Source of the DNA: Ardenticatenales bacterium
GTDB lineage: Bacteria > Chloroflexota > Anaerolineae > Promineifilales > Promineifilaceae
NCBI GenBank assembly: GCA_020634575.1
Contig: JACKBM010000009.1
Span: 79,133-143,132 of the forward strand
DNA length: 64,000 bases
Reading direction: 5' to 3'
Positions 16,032 to 24,892 of this stretch are shown one piece after another. The number at the start of each line of letters is the position of its first letter. Positions within the stretch are counted from its first letter, which is position 1. The notes below the pieces were generated by a model that saw only the letters and a program-made list of their open reading frames with translations, was not told the origin of the DNA and ran no database searches. A program made the translations under genes and the position numbers.

Positions 16032-16060
16032 TTGGCGCACCAGGCACCCTCCTCTACAAT
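16032..16060 (+). promoter_or_regulatory. Promoter for murJ, leaderless type
   Basis: TTGGCG (16032-16037), 17-bp spacer, TACAAT (16055-16060). The ATG at 16068 is 8 nt after the -10 box, so transcription would start at or next to the start codon. No Shine-Dalgarno sequence. Confidence 0.55.
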
Positions 16061-16067
16061 CCAGCGG

Positions 16068-17681
16068 ATGAATCGCGCCCGCTACCTGCTGCAATCCACG
16101 CTACTGGTCATCATATTTCTGGGCCTGGGCAAAGTAACTGGTTTTGTGCGTTTGCTCCTGGTCAGCCAGGCTTACGGCACCGGCCGGGAAGCGGATGCTT
16201 TCACCTCAGCCAACCAGCTTCCGGAAGTATTTATTGTCCTGATTGCCGGCGGCGCCCTGGCGGCGGCATTTATCCCCGTCTACAGCCAATATCTGACCAG
16301 TGATCGCCAGCGAGAAGCGGCTCAGCTGGCCAATACCATCATCACCCTGGTCATCTGCCTCCTGGGCACCATCGCCCTGCTGGGCGCCATTTTCGCCCCC
16401 TGGCTGACCCGCACCATCATGGTGCCGGACTACGATCCGGAACTACAGGCGCTAACGGCCAGCCTGATGCGCGTCATCTTAATTCAGACGGTCTTGTTTG
16501 GGGTCAGCGGCGTCCTCAGCAGCATCCTCAACGCCAATCAGCATTTTGCCCTGCCTGCCCTGGCGCCAATTGCTCTGGATATTGGTTATCTGGTCGGGCT
16601 GTTTGCCCTGACACCAACTATGGGCATTCACGGGCTGGCCTGGGGGACGGTGTTGGGCGGCCTATTGCACATCTTGATCCAGTTGCCTGGCTTGCGGCGC
16701 TATCGGTTTCGCTACCGGCCGGATGCCCGCCTGGTTCGCTTCGGCCTGGCCGAGATTGGGCGGCAGATCCGTCATTTTGGCCAGCGCCTGGAGTTGGGCG
16801 GATCCGGCCGGACCGTCGAGGGCGGCGTGCGTGAGATCATCTACCTGATGGGACCGCGCATTGTGATGCTCAGCGCCATTCAGGCGGCGGACATCTTTGT
16901 GCTCCGCTTCGGCTCCGGGCTCGCGGAAGGCGCCGTCACCAGCTACTTCTACGGCTTCACGATCATGCAGCTGCCCGAAACGTTGCTGGGAACAGCCATC
17001 GCCATCGTCGTCTTCCCTACCATGGCCGAACTTTTCAATGAGCAGCGGCTGGCCGAGATGAAGGCGCTGGCCATCACGGCGCTGCGCATCATCTGGGTGC
17101 TGACGGTGCCAGCCGCCATTGCCCTGCTGATCGTGGGCAGACCGGCTATCCAGCTATTTCTGGAACGCGGCGCTTTCACGGCGCTGTCTACAGAGCTGGT
17201 GTATGCAACGGTGGCCATCTTCAGCCTGCGCATCGTAGCGGAGGCGACGGTGGAAATCGTGGCCCGGCTTTTTTACGCCCGGCACAATACGCGCACACCG
17301 ATGATTACCTACATCGTCTGGTTTACCCTGAATGTCCTGCTGCTTTATCTATTGGTACCTTTGCTGGGCATTCGCGGCATGGCGCTGGCCAGTACAGCGG
17401 CGTTTACCGTGTTGGCGGTGTTGCTCTACTGGCTCAACCGGCGTGAGCTTGGCAGCCTGAGCAACGGCGAACTGGTCAGGACAGCTATTCGAGCCCTGGC
17501 GGCGGCAGCAGGCATGGCGGCGGCCATCTGGCTACTGGGCCGGCTACTTGGATCCGGGCTGTTGTTTCTGCTGGTGGCGGTACCGGCCGGTCTTGTCATC
17601 TATTTCGCTCTCAACCATCTCCTCGGCGGCCGCGAGATCCCCGAACTTCTCAGCCTCGTTCGCCAGCGACGCTCTGCTTAA
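16068..17681 (+). CDS. murJ: Lipid II flippase MurJ
   Basis: Polytopic MOP-superfamily protein (537 aa, about 14 TM segments) that flips the peptidoglycan precursor lipid II. Family features: N-terminal GKVTGFVRLLLVSQAYGTG..ADAF, GGALAAAFIPVY, and LPETLLGTAIAIVVFPTMAE. An upstream TTG (16032) would lengthen it by 12 residues, but that codon is the -35 box of a well-placed promoter, so the ATG at 16068 is preferred. Between the sixth and seventh TM segments lies an enlarged, arginine-rich cytoplasmic loop. Confidence 0.9.
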   Translation: MNRARYLLQSTLLVIIFLGLGKVTGFVRLLLVSQAYGTGREADAFTSANQLPEVFIVLIAGGALAAAFIPVYSQYLTSDRQREAAQLANTIITLVICLLGTIALLGAIFAPWLTRTIMVPDYDPELQALTASLMRVILIQTVLFGVSGVLSSILNANQHFALPALAPIALDIGYLVGLFALTPTMGIHGLAWGTVLGGLLHILIQLPGLRRYRFRYRPDARLVRFGLAEIGRQIRHFGQRLELGGSGRTVEGGVREIIYLMGPRIVMLSAIQAADIFVLRFGSGLAEGAVTSYFYGFTIMQLPETLLGTAIAIVVFPTMAELFNEQRLAEMKALAITALRIIWVLTVPAAIALLIVGRPAIQLFLERGAFTALSTELVYATVAIFSLRIVAEATVEIVARLFYARHNTRTPMITYIVWFTLNVLLLYLLVPLLGIRGMALASTAAFTVLAVLLYWLNRRELGSLSNGELVRTAIRALAAAAGMAAAIWLLGRLLGSGLLFLLVAVPAGLVIYFALNHLLGGREIPELLSLVRQRRSA

Positions 17682-17924
17682 GAAAACTGGGCCGCAACTG
17701 GCGCAAATTGTCGCCACGACCTGCGCGAGAAACAGGCTGGGCGCGACGAAGTATTGGCGCCTTTAGCGGCCAAGTGTCGCCTGCCCGAACCAATTTGCAG
17801 ATCTCGTGTCGGCAAAACGGCTTGAACAACGTTGAGTGTAGCAAACGCGCGGCCCCAAAAATGGCACCTCGGTCCTGACAATAGCGACACAATCAGGCGA
17901 AAAGTTGATTGCAAGATTTTCCCT
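17682..17924. other. Gene-free stretch between murJ and recA
   Basis: No convincing open frame, tRNA or long hairpin. The first 80 bp are rich in GGCGC/GCGCC words that could form weak stems. The recA control region begins at 17925. Confidence 0.4.
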
Positions 17925-17936
17925 GAACGACTGTTC
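17925..17936 (+). promoter_or_regulatory. LexA (Cheo-box type) operator of recA
   Basis: GAACGACTGTTC fits the GAAC-N4-GTTC operator of Gram-positive LexA/DinR. It ends 10 bp before the -35 box of recA. No second copy was noticed near the -10 box. Confidence 0.65.
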
Positions 17937-17946
17937 AATTTTGCTA

Positions 17947-17975
17947 TTGACACCTCAGAACAGGCGTGCTAAACT
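17947..17975 (+). promoter_or_regulatory. recA promoter
   Basis: Consensus TTGACA (17947-17952), 17-bp spacer, TAAACT (17970-17975). The predicted leader is about 40 nt and contains the AAGGAG ribosome-binding site. Confidence 0.75.
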
Positions 17976-18024
17976 ACGGCCGTGATAGAACAAACAAGCT
18001 ATTCCATAAGGAGCAGATAGAAAC

Positions 18025-19077
18025 ATGGCCGGTAAAAACGGGAAGGATAATTCATTAAAGAGCACCCTGGATTCCATCAGCAAGCGCTTCGGTGAAGGAG
18101 CAATTATGCGGCTGGGTGAAGCAGCGGAAATGCAGGTCGAAGCAATTCCAACGGGCTGCCTTAGCCTGGATATTGCCCTTGGCGTCGGCGGCGTGCCGCG
18201 TGGGCGCGTCATTGAAATTTATGGCCCGGAGAGCTCCGGCAAGACGACGCTTTGCCAGCACATCATCTCCGAAGCGCAGCGACTGGGCGGGACCTGCGCC
18301 TTTATCGATATGGAACATGCCCTGGATCCTCTTTACGCGGAACGGCTCGGTGTTGATATCGACAATCTTTATGTTTCCCAGCCGGATACGGGTGAGCAGG
18401 CGCTGGAAATTGCCGATGCCCTGATCCGCTCCGGCACCATGGACGTTGTGGTGGTGGACTCGGTAGCGGCGCTGGTACCCCGGGCTGAAATCGAGGGCGA
18501 GATGGGTGATAATCACCCCGGCCTGCAAGCCCGTCTGATGTCTCAGGCGCTGCGTAAACTCTCCGGTGTTATCAAGCAGACCAATACCTGTGTCATCTTT
18601 ACCAACCAGCTGCGTCACAAGATCGGCGTCATGTTTGGTAACCCTGAGACCACCAGCGGCGGCAACGCCCTGAAGTTTTATGCCTCTGTGCGGCTGGACA
18701 TCCGGCGCATTCAAAGTATTAAGTCAGGTGGTGACGTTATTGGTAACCGCACCCGGGTGAAGGTGAAGAAGAATAAGGTTGCCCCGCCTTTCAAGGAATG
18801 TGAGTTCGACATCATGTATAACCAGGGCATCTCCCGCTCCGGTGATGTGCTTGACCTGGCCGTGGAGCTCAACATTGTTGACAAGCGCGGCGCTTACTTC
18901 CGCTATAATGATCTGCTTCTCGGCCAGGGCCGGGAAAACGCCAAAGTCTTTTTGGAAGAGAATGTCGCCATCATGGATGAGCTGGAAAACCTGTGCCGAA
19001 ATGAGACCGGTGCAGGCGCTGCCACCGTCTTCGCTAGCAATGGCGATGACGAAATGGAACCGGAAGTTGATTTCTAA
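18025..19077 (+). CDS. recA: Recombinase RecA
   Basis: Strand-exchange ATPase and LexA co-protease of homologous recombination and the SOS response; 350 aa, normal length. Walker [27 protein letters not shown] (Walker B), loop L2 region [18 protein letters not shown] and [17 protein letters not shown] are all present. TAAGGAGCAGATAGAAAC provides the ribosome-binding site. A LexA-type operator and a near-consensus promoter lie upstream. The C-terminal tail is acidic ([11 protein letters not shown]), as usual for the autoregulatory RecA tail. Confidence 0.98.
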   Translation: MAGKNGKDNSLKSTLDSISKRFGEGAIMRLGEAAEMQVEAIPTGCLSLDIALGVGGVPRGRVIEIYGPESSGKTTLCQHIISEAQRLGGTCAFIDMEHALDPLYAERLGVDIDNLYVSQPDTGEQALEIADALIRSGTMDVVVVDSVAALVPRAEIEGEMGDNHPGLQARLMSQALRKLSGVIKQTNTCVIFTNQLRHKIGVMFGNPETTSGGNALKFYASVRLDIRRIQSIKSGGDVIGNRTRVKVKKNKVAPPFKECEFDIMYNQGISRSGDVLDLAVELNIVDKRGAYFRYNDLLLGQGRENAKVFLEENVAIMDELENLCRNETGAGAATVFASNGDDEMEPEVDF

Positions 19078-19107
19078 TTTCTAAGTTTCTTCTGCCCTAT
19101 TGGTTTA

Positions 19108-19162
19108 GGTGCAGCAGCCCAAAGCGCCAGCTCTGCCCGACTGGTATGCTGGCTGCTGCACC
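19108..19162 (+). terminator. Inverted repeat after recA
   Basis: GGTGCAGCAGCC (19108-19119) pairs perfectly with 19151-19162 over a 31-nt loop. No T-run follows, so it may stabilise the mRNA end or be a Rho-dependent or repeat element rather than a true terminator. Confidence 0.4.
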
Positions 19163-19276
19163 AACAGTTTCCCTCTCCCAGACCTCCTCACAAAGGCCTA
19201 TCAACTGCACCTGGCCAACCTTGCTTTTGCTTCATTTCAGCTAGGGAATTAGTACTTATATTCGTGCGTTTTTGCG

Positions 19277-19304
19277 TTGACAGGACCCACTCTGTTGCTA
19301 TAAT
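19277..19304 (+). promoter_or_regulatory. Perfect-consensus sigma-70 promoter of the S1-domain gene
   Basis: TTGACA (19277-19282), 16-bp spacer, TATAAT (19299-19304). Both hexamers are exact consensus. Transcription from about 19311 gives a 120-nt leader, long for this window, ending in a CTAGGAG ribosome-binding site; the leader could carry autoregulation. Confidence 0.85.
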
Positions 19305-19430
19305 AACAATTCGGTTTGAGAAATTTTTAACAATCGCAAACCAATCCCCCTGCTCTGTTCCTCATAACAAAGCAAGATGGAAATACCCCCGAGAGGCTAC
19401 GCGTCCCCCTCTCGCCTAGGAGATGTCGCT

Positions 19431-20225
19431 ATGGAAGAAAATACAAGTGCAGAAGTTACCACGGAAGAACCAAAAGCTGAGGTAGCTGAAGTTGCCAAAC
19501 CCACTAGCATCAACGATATTAAACGCAAAATGAAATTAACCGGTACCGTCAAACGGACCGAGCTTTATGGCGCTTTCATTGATTTAGGCGTCGGTGTCGA
19601 CGCCATCATTCATATTTCCCAACTTGGTGGCGGCCGTGTGAACCGCGTTGCCGACCAGATCAAGGTCGGCGATGAAGTGACTGTTTGGGTTGACAAAGTT
19701 GACCCCAGCCGTGGTCAAATCATCGTGACGATGGTCGCGCCGCTGGCCGTAGAATGGGAAGACCTGCAAGATGGTCAGGTCTACACTGGCAAAGTCACCC
19801 GCCTCGAGAATTTTGGCGCTTTTGTTGATATTGGGGCCGAAAAAGAAGGGCTGGTTCACGTCAGCGAGATCAGCTACGACTATATCAAGCACCCATCAGA
19901 AACTCTGAAAGTTGGTGAAGAATACCAGGTCAAGGTGCTTGGTTTCAGCAAGAGAAAACGTCGCATCAACCTCAGCGTCAAGGCACTACTTGAGCGCCCA
20001 GAATCTGAAGTCTCTATCGCCGATGCAGACTTCGAGGTTGAGGAAGAGGAAGTCTTCGAGGAAATGCCCAGCGCCATGGAAATTGCTATGCGCGCTGCCA
20101 TGGGTGAAACTGTTTCCAGCATGAAAACGACCCGCGGACGGGGCAAACAGGGCCGCAAGCGCAAAGACAAACTGCGCAATCAGCAGGAAGAGTTGCTCAA
20201 CCGTACGCTGCAATACTCCAAGTAA
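19431..20225 (+). CDS. Two-S1-domain RNA-binding protein (ribosomal S1-like)
   Basis: Start placed at 19431, after TAGGAG, rather than at an upstream ATG (19377) lacking a site. The 264-aa product has an acidic N-terminus, S1 domain 1 (about 30-105; GTVKRTELYGAFIDLGVGVD) and S1 domain 2 (about 112-185; GKVTRLENFGAFVDIGAEKEG then LVHVSEIS), followed by an acidic stretch and a basic tail (TRGRGKQGRKRKDKLR). Classical S1 has four to six repeats, so this is a short S1-like translation or RNA-binding protein, as found in several non-proteobacterial phyla. The very strong promoter suggests high expression. Confidence 0.87.
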   Translation: MEENTSAEVTTEEPKAEVAEVAKPTSINDIKRKMKLTGTVKRTELYGAFIDLGVGVDAIIHISQLGGGRVNRVADQIKVGDEVTVWVDKVDPSRGQIIVTMVAPLAVEWEDLQDGQVYTGKVTRLENFGAFVDIGAEKEGLVHVSEISYDYIKHPSETLKVGEEYQVKVLGFSKRKRRINLSVKALLERPESEVSIADADFEVEEEEVFEEMPSAMEIAMRAAMGETVSSMKTTRGRGKQGRKRKDKLRNQQEELLNRTLQYSK

Positions 20226-20230
20226 ACAAA

Positions 20231-20257
20231 AGCCCCGGCCAAGGCCGGGGCTTTTTT
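20231..20257. terminator. Strong intrinsic terminator
   Basis: AGCCCCGGCC-AA-GGCCGGGGCT stem-loop (20231-20252) followed by T-run on the plus strand and preceded by AACAAA, giving some T-richness on the other strand as well. It separates the S1 gene from convergent moeA. Confidence 0.93.
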
Positions 20258-20289
20258 CATGTGCTTTTGTCTCGTTACTGGGTAGCCGC

Positions 20290-21546
20290 TTAACTGTCGC
20301 TGTCTATCATCATAGCCGCGAGGCGCGTACCGGCCGGTACCGCCGTCACCCCTTCTGGCACAATGAGCAATGCGTTGGCCTGCACGAGTGAGGTCATGAT
20401 GTGCGACCCCTGGTCGCCTGTCGTTACTGCCTCATACACCCCTGGCTCAGGCTGCGACACGATGGCCCGCAAATAGCTCTCGCGCCCGTCGGACGATATT
20501 GACTCCAGCAGCGTGGCCTGAACTTCGGGCCGAAACAGGGCCTGCAGTCCGCTCATCTTGCGCAGGACCGGCCGGACAAAGCGCTCAAAAGAGACCATGG
20601 CTGACACGGGGTTACCGGGTAGGCCAAAATAGGTGACGCCACCATAGGTGCCAAATGCCAGCGGCTTGCCCGGCCGCATCCGCACCCGCCAGAAGCGGAC
20701 ATCCCCGGACGCATCCAGTACCGCCTTCACCACATCATAGGCGCCGACGGAAACGCCGGCCGAGCTGACAAAGAGATCCACGCCAGCGTCAAGACCCGCC
20801 TGCAACCGGTCGCGCACATCGACGAGGGTATCCCGGGCGATGCCCAACGGCACCGGTATCGCGCCGGCGGCCCGAACCTGGGCTTCCTGGGCGTAACCAT
20901 TGCTATTGCGGATCTTGCCCGGTTGCAAGGGTTGATCGACATCGATGAGCTCATCGCCCGTGGCCAGGATGCCGACACGCGGTTGGCGGACGACCTGAAC
21001 TTCAGCCTGGCCAATAGAGGCCAGAACGCCAATTTCCTGCGGGCGCAATTGCTTACCGGCCGGTATGATTTCTGCCCCAACCCGGATATCTTCGCCCGCC
21101 TGGCGCACATAATCACCCACGCCTACAGAGCGAAACAGTTGCACCTGTTCTGGTAACGGCCGGGCCTCGTCACGCCAGGCTTCATCGGTATCTTCAACCG
21201 GGATGACGGCATCAGCACCGGCCGGTAGCGGGGCACCCGTCATGATGCGCGCAGCACAACCCTCGCCCACGACCACGTCAGGCACATGGCCGGCAGCCAC
21301 ATCGGCCACGACGCGTAGCAGGGCCGGATTGCCCCTGCTTGCGTCACTTACATCGGCCGCCCGTACAGCAAAACCATCCATTGCCGAGTTCGCAAATGGC
21401 GGCAGATTGTCGCGGGCAACGGCCGGTGCCGCTAACACTCGCCCTAATGCCTGTCCCAGCGGCACCATCTCCGCCGGCAGCTGGGATACAGCGCCCAGGA
21501 CCATCGCCAACGCGTCGGCGACTGTCAGGTATTCCTGCTGGCTCAT
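20290..21546 (-). CDS. moeA: Molybdopterin molybdenumtransferase MoeA
   Basis: Inserts molybdate into adenylylated molybdopterin to form the molybdenum cofactor. 418 aa from the ATG at 21546, chosen because it forms an ATGA overlap with the stop of the upstream HD gene and begins the conserved N-terminus (LTVADALAMVLGAVSQLP). Seen: PPFANSAMDGFAVRAADV, the MPT-binding domain ILATGDELIDVDQPLQPGKI followed by RNSNGY, SSAGVSVGAYD, and GKPLAFGTYGGVTYFGLPGN. No other moa/moe gene or molybdoenzyme lies in the window. Confidence 0.94.
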   Translation of the reverse strand: MSQQEYLTVADALAMVLGAVSQLPAEMVPLGQALGRVLAAPAVARDNLPPFANSAMDGFAVRAADVSDASRGNPALLRVVADVAAGHVPDVVVGEGCAARIMTGAPLPAGADAVIPVEDTDEAWRDEARPLPEQVQLFRSVGVGDYVRQAGEDIRVGAEIIPAGKQLRPQEIGVLASIGQAEVQVVRQPRVGILATGDELIDVDQPLQPGKIRNSNGYAQEAQVRAAGAIPVPLGIARDTLVDVRDRLQAGLDAGVDLFVSSAGVSVGAYDVVKAVLDASGDVRFWRVRMRPGKPLAFGTYGGVTYFGLPGNPVSAMVSFERFVRPVLRKMSGLQALFRPEVQATLLESISSDGRESYLRAIVSQPEPGVYEAVTTGDQGSHIMTSLVQANALLIVPEGVTAVPAGTRLAAMMIDSDS

Positions 21547-22151
21547 GCAGCTAGCCGCCCATCCAGTTCCAGGTAAGCCGCCTCGGCCTGCATCGCTGCC
21601 AGCACATTCGCGATGTGCTGCCAGAGCTCCAGCTTGCCAGCAAAACATGCCTGGCTGAAATCCTCAGTCACTTCAGCCACATGATCACGATCAACGCCAC
21701 CGGCAAAGCGGCGATCTTTCCACTTCTTGCGAATTGAACTGATGGCAACATCGCGAAGGTCCCGGGATGGCCGGACCAGGGCGGTGGCGATGATCAGGCC
21801 AGTGATCTCGTCGCTGGCCAGCAAGGCAAAATCAAGCGGCGTCTCGCGCTCCACGCCCGTCCCTTCCGTGTAATGCGATAGGATAGTCCGGATCGTTTCC
21901 TCATCAATGCCGCGCAGGCGGAGGATATCTGCCCCTTTGATGGGATGTTCATTCAAATTGGAATGGATTTCCCAGTCAAAGTCGTGAAGCAGGCCAACTG
22001 CCTGCCAATAATCCTGGGTGGCTTCATCATGACCCAGGTGCGCCGCGTACCAGCGGGTCGCCAGGCCAACGGCTTGCATATGGCGGCGCAACCCACCATC
22101 CTGCACAAATTCACAAACGATATTCCAGGCTGTCTCAGGTGTCAGTTCCAT
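21543..22151 (-). CDS. HD-domain phosphohydrolase
   Basis: 202 aa from the ATG at 22151 (MELTPETAW), which has GGGG upstream; an earlier ATG (22184) would add 11 poorly coding residues. HD superfamily residues are seen: RHMQAVGLATRWYA, VGLLHDFDWEIH (the HD pair) and ADEITGLI-like ASDEITGL. This subgroup (YfbR/HDIG-like small hydrolases) acts on nucleotides or phospho-metabolites, but the substrate is unknown. It is translationally coupled to moeA by ATGA. Confidence 0.8.
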   Translation of the reverse strand: MELTPETAWNIVCEFVQDGGLRRHMQAVGLATRWYAAHLGHDEATQDYWQAVGLLHDFDWEIHSNLNEHPIKGADILRLRGIDEETIRTILSHYTEGTGVERETPLDFALLASDEITGLIIATALVRPSRDLRDVAISSIRKKWKDRRFAGGVDRDHVAEVTEDFSQACFAGKLELWQHIANVLAAMQAEAAYLELDGRLAA

Positions 22152-22223
22152 TTTTACCCCATAAACAAACTGCGCCTGCCTCATGGCAAGCGCAGCGGTA
22201 ATCCATTCACCGGCGCAAAAGCC

Positions 22224-23147
22224 TTATTCCGTGTTTTTGTCGCCGCCGCGGTTAGCCCCGCAGTCGCAACCACCATTCTCATGCTTGGAGCAGCCTGCGG
22301 CCGCTTTCTTTTGCAGCGCTTCCAGCTCGTCGAGCGGCTCGAGTTCGTGTTTGAACACTTCGTAGCGCTCACCTTCAATGTCAACAATGACCGATTCACG
22401 CAGCGGGCGAACATCGCGCACCCGGCCTTCGCCATGCGGGGTGCCGACCCGCTTGTTGCGCTTGGGCAGCTCTTTGCGTGCCTCCACATACTGCTCGTAT
22501 TCATAAACAAGGCAACAGCGCAGCCGGCCACACATGCCGGTGATTTCCTGCGGATTGAGCGATATGCCTTGCTCTTTGGCCATGCGGATGGAGACGGGAC
22601 TAAACTCGGTCAAAAAGGTTGAACAGCAACGGGGACCGCCACAAGCGCCAAAGCCGCCCTGAATCTTGGCCACATCCCGCGGCCCAATCAGCTGCATTTC
22701 CACACGGGTACGGAACGCTTTGGCCAGGTTACCGCGCAGCCGGCCAAGGTCTAGTTTCTTGTCTTCGGTTGCGTAGTAGAAAATCAACCAGCTGCCGTCG
22801 TAGCTGTACTCAGCTTTGACAAACTTCACATCCTTCAGATTCAGACTGTGGGCCCGCTCCCGACAGGAGATAAGCGCATCCAGCTCTTTACCTTGCCAGA
22901 CCTGCTTGAGAACCAGGTCGCGCGGGTTCGCCTTACGCATTATCGGGCGCAGCCCCTTGCGATGCTGTTTACTTTCCTCAATATACGAAATGACCTGGCC
23001 TAACTGACGGCCTCGCCTTGTTTCGACGATGACATGGTCGCCGGGCATGACCTCTTCGTCCTCGTTAATCATAAAATGGTAAAGTTTGCCCAGCTTCTGA
23101 AAGCGCACCCCGACCACATTGCTGGTTTCCGCGGTGACTATAGTCAT
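22224..23147 (-). CDS. ricT: PSP1-domain protein, RicT/YaaT-like
   Basis: 307 aa from the ATG at 23147, preceded by TTGGAGAAAC. The PSP1 domain occupies residues about 5-265, with the characteristic cysteine clusters CGGPRCCSTF and MCGRLRCCLVYE; in Bacillus RicT the RicAFT complex carries Fe-S clusters and controls mRNA processing by RNase Y. The C-terminal extension is unusual, ending in a second Cys/His-rich tail (GCSKHENGGCDCG). The neighbours do not include ricA or ricF. The link to RNA processing is inference from the family. Confidence 0.88.
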   Translation of the reverse strand: MTIVTAETSNVVGVRFQKLGKLYHFMINEDEEVMPGDHVIVETRRGRQLGQVISYIEESKQHRKGLRPIMRKANPRDLVLKQVWQGKELDALISCRERAHSLNLKDVKFVKAEYSYDGSWLIFYYATEDKKLDLGRLRGNLAKAFRTRVEMQLIGPRDVAKIQGGFGACGGPRCCSTFLTEFSPVSIRMAKEQGISLNPQEITGMCGRLRCCLVYEYEQYVEARKELPKRNKRVGTPHGEGRVRDVRPLRESVIVDIEGERYEVFKHELEPLDELEALQKKAAAGCSKHENGGCDCGANRGGDKNTE

Positions 23148-23260
23148 AAGTTTCTCCAATTTGGCAACCGGCCGGTCACCAATTGAGTGGTTCGTGACGT
23201 GTAGGTGCCTACCGCTACGCGGCAAGACAACTTCCTATTTTCCGGTTTCTAGGGTTTCTG

Positions 23261-23800
23261 TCAAATAGCGGGTGGGATGAAGCCGCTCGCAGACAGTTGC
23301 TCTACCAACTGGTCTGCAGCGTCAGCTGGCGCGAACCTGTCTGTGGCAATCTGGAATTCAGGGTTGAGAGGCGGTTCGTAATCAGCACCTGCCCCGGGGA
23401 CTGTCGGCGCCTGCCCGGTGGCAGCCCGTGCATAAATCCCTTTAGGGTCACGCGCCCGGCAAACGGCCGGGTCACATTGAACCCAGACTTCGGCAAAGCG
23501 GCTGATGCTGGCCCGGGCCGTATCACGATAGCGGCGCTGGTTGGCCGTCGCGGCAATAAGCACATTGACACCCTCACGGGCCAACCAGGCGGCCAGGGCA
23601 CCAAAAACGCCATAGAGCCAATCCCGCTCTGCCGGACTGTAAGTTGGTTGCGGCGTCAGGAAGGCACGCAACTCATCAGAATCCAGCAGGACCACAGCGC
23701 AGCCACGGGCTCGCAAACGGTCCTGACACAGACGGGCCAGAGTCGTCTTGCCGGCAGCGGGCAAACCGGTAAACCAGAGTACAAAACCCGGCGCATTCAT
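23261..23800 (-). CDS. Adenylylsulfate-kinase-like P-loop kinase
   Basis: 179 aa. Walker A GLPAAGKTTLARL, LLDSDELRAFLTP, and the APS-kinase segment DPKGIYARAATGQAP then PGAGADYEPPLNPE are present, so the fold and much of the active site match CysC. The start overlaps the stop of the upstream APH-type gene (ATGA). No ATP sulfurylase or other assimilatory gene is nearby. Because the partner is a small-molecule phosphotransferase, the substrate may be something other than adenylylsulfate; a two-gene version of the fused APH/P-loop kinases is a plausible alternative. Confidence 0.75.
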   Translation of the reverse strand: MNAPGFVLWFTGLPAAGKTTLARLCQDRLRARGCAVVLLDSDELRAFLTPQPTYSPAERDWLYGVFGALAAWLAREGVNVLIAATANQRRYRDTARASISRFAEVWVQCDPAVCRARDPKGIYARAATGQAPTVPGAGADYEPPLNPEFQIATDRFAPADAADQLVEQLSASGFIPPAI

Positions 23801-24882
23801 GGAGCCGCCAGGTAGTCATTGATATGCTGCCAGTCAAAACTCGGCGCCGCCAGGACATTGTGAGCCAGGTTGAGCAACTTGTGACGGACCTCAGGGGCCA
23901 TGGTCGGGTACCATTGCGGGCTGGCAAGAACCAGGATACGCCAGCTTATCCAGGGGGCCATCGCAGTCAATAGCGCCGGATCGTCGCGCTCAGCCAGGTA
24001 GCGCGTCCAGAATAGCTCGTACAGCTCGGCAAAGGGACCCGCCAGCCGGCCGGCCAGAGGCAGGCTAAAGAAGAGATAGTTGATCATCAAACAGCTGACA
24101 TCATCAGCCGCCTCACCCCATTCGCCCCGGCTGCGATCCAGCAGATTAAATTCTACGCCGTCCGTAAACAGGATATTGAAAGGGTGAAAATCGCCATGGA
24201 CCTGGCACAGACGATCGGTCTGGTCCTTGAGGCGCCAACGCCACTCGTTGGCGGCCACTTCAATCTGGCGCAGGCGGGCTGGCGTGGCAATTTCATCTTC
24301 AGCTGCGTAGCTATCCGTCAGGCCCATGATCCCTTCGCCATCGCCGACAAGATCACGGAGACGGCGGCGCCAGAGGAGATCATCTTGATATTTTGTAGTG
24401 TGGATGGCGGCCAGGTAGCTGGCGAGGGCTTTGGCGCGGTCGCGGTCGAGGGGAGTTAACCGGCCGGTCTCCCCCACCCGGTGCAAATCCTCAGCGTAGG
24501 TTGTGCCCGGCGCAAAATCAGTCAACAGCAACAACTCTGCGGCTGCCGCCAGGGAATGCAGTTCGCCGTCCCGGTTCAAAAGCACCAGATCCCGGGCCCG
24601 AACATGCCGGGGTAGCTGATTGAAGGCATGGTAATCACGCCAGACCTCGGCCACCCGGTCTGACATGTTTTCACGGCCAAACCCATTGCGATTCACCCGT
24701 CGCAGAACTACTTCATCCGTATCAGCCCCGCAATGGTAGGTTACCCGAATTGGCTGGCCGTAGCCGAATGCCTTGAGGGCAGCGGCGCCCTGGCCACCGC
24801 CCCCTAACGGCTCAATGGCAGCTATAGCTACCGGTCGCTGCCGGAGCCGCGTTAAGTACTGTGTTAACGCGGACTCGTTCAC
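23797..24882 (-). CDS. APH-family phosphotransferase
   Basis: 361 aa of the aminoglycoside/choline kinase fold. The catalytic (Brenner) motif is clear in VHGDFHPFNILF, followed by LLDRSRGEWGEAADDVSCLM where the metal-binding Asp is expected. The N-lobe holds LGGGGQGAAALKAFGYG and VVLRRVNRNGFG. Natural substrates of such chromosomal enzymes are usually not antibiotics. It is translationally coupled to the APS-kinase-like gene, so both probably act in one pathway, perhaps activation or sulfation/phosphorylation of a small molecule. Confidence 0.8.
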   Translation of the reverse strand: MNESALTQYLTRLRQRPVAIAAIEPLGGGGQGAAALKAFGYGQPIRVTYHCGADTDEVVLRRVNRNGFGRENMSDRVAEVWRDYHAFNQLPRHVRARDLVLLNRDGELHSLAAAAELLLLTDFAPGTTYAEDLHRVGETGRLTPLDRDRAKALASYLAAIHTTKYQDDLLWRRRLRDLVGDGEGIMGLTDSYAAEDEIATPARLRQIEVAANEWRWRLKDQTDRLCQVHGDFHPFNILFTDGVEFNLLDRSRGEWGEAADDVSCLMINYLFFSLPLAGRLAGPFAELYELFWTRYLAERDDPALLTAMAPWISWRILVLASPQWYPTMAPEVRHKLLNLAHNVLAAPSFDWQHINDYLAAP

Positions 24883-24892
24883 GGCGACTTAC

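Noticed and set aside
17682..17924. tRNA or small RNA gene in the gap before recA
   Set aside because: No cloverleaf, no CCA-compatible acceptor stem, and no terminator was found.
23261..23800. Assimilatory sulfate reduction locus
   Set aside because: Only a CysC-like gene is present; no cysD/N, sat or cysH nearby.
23797..24882. Aminoglycoside resistance gene
   Set aside because: Fold is shared by many metabolic kinases, and there is no sign of mobile DNA around it.
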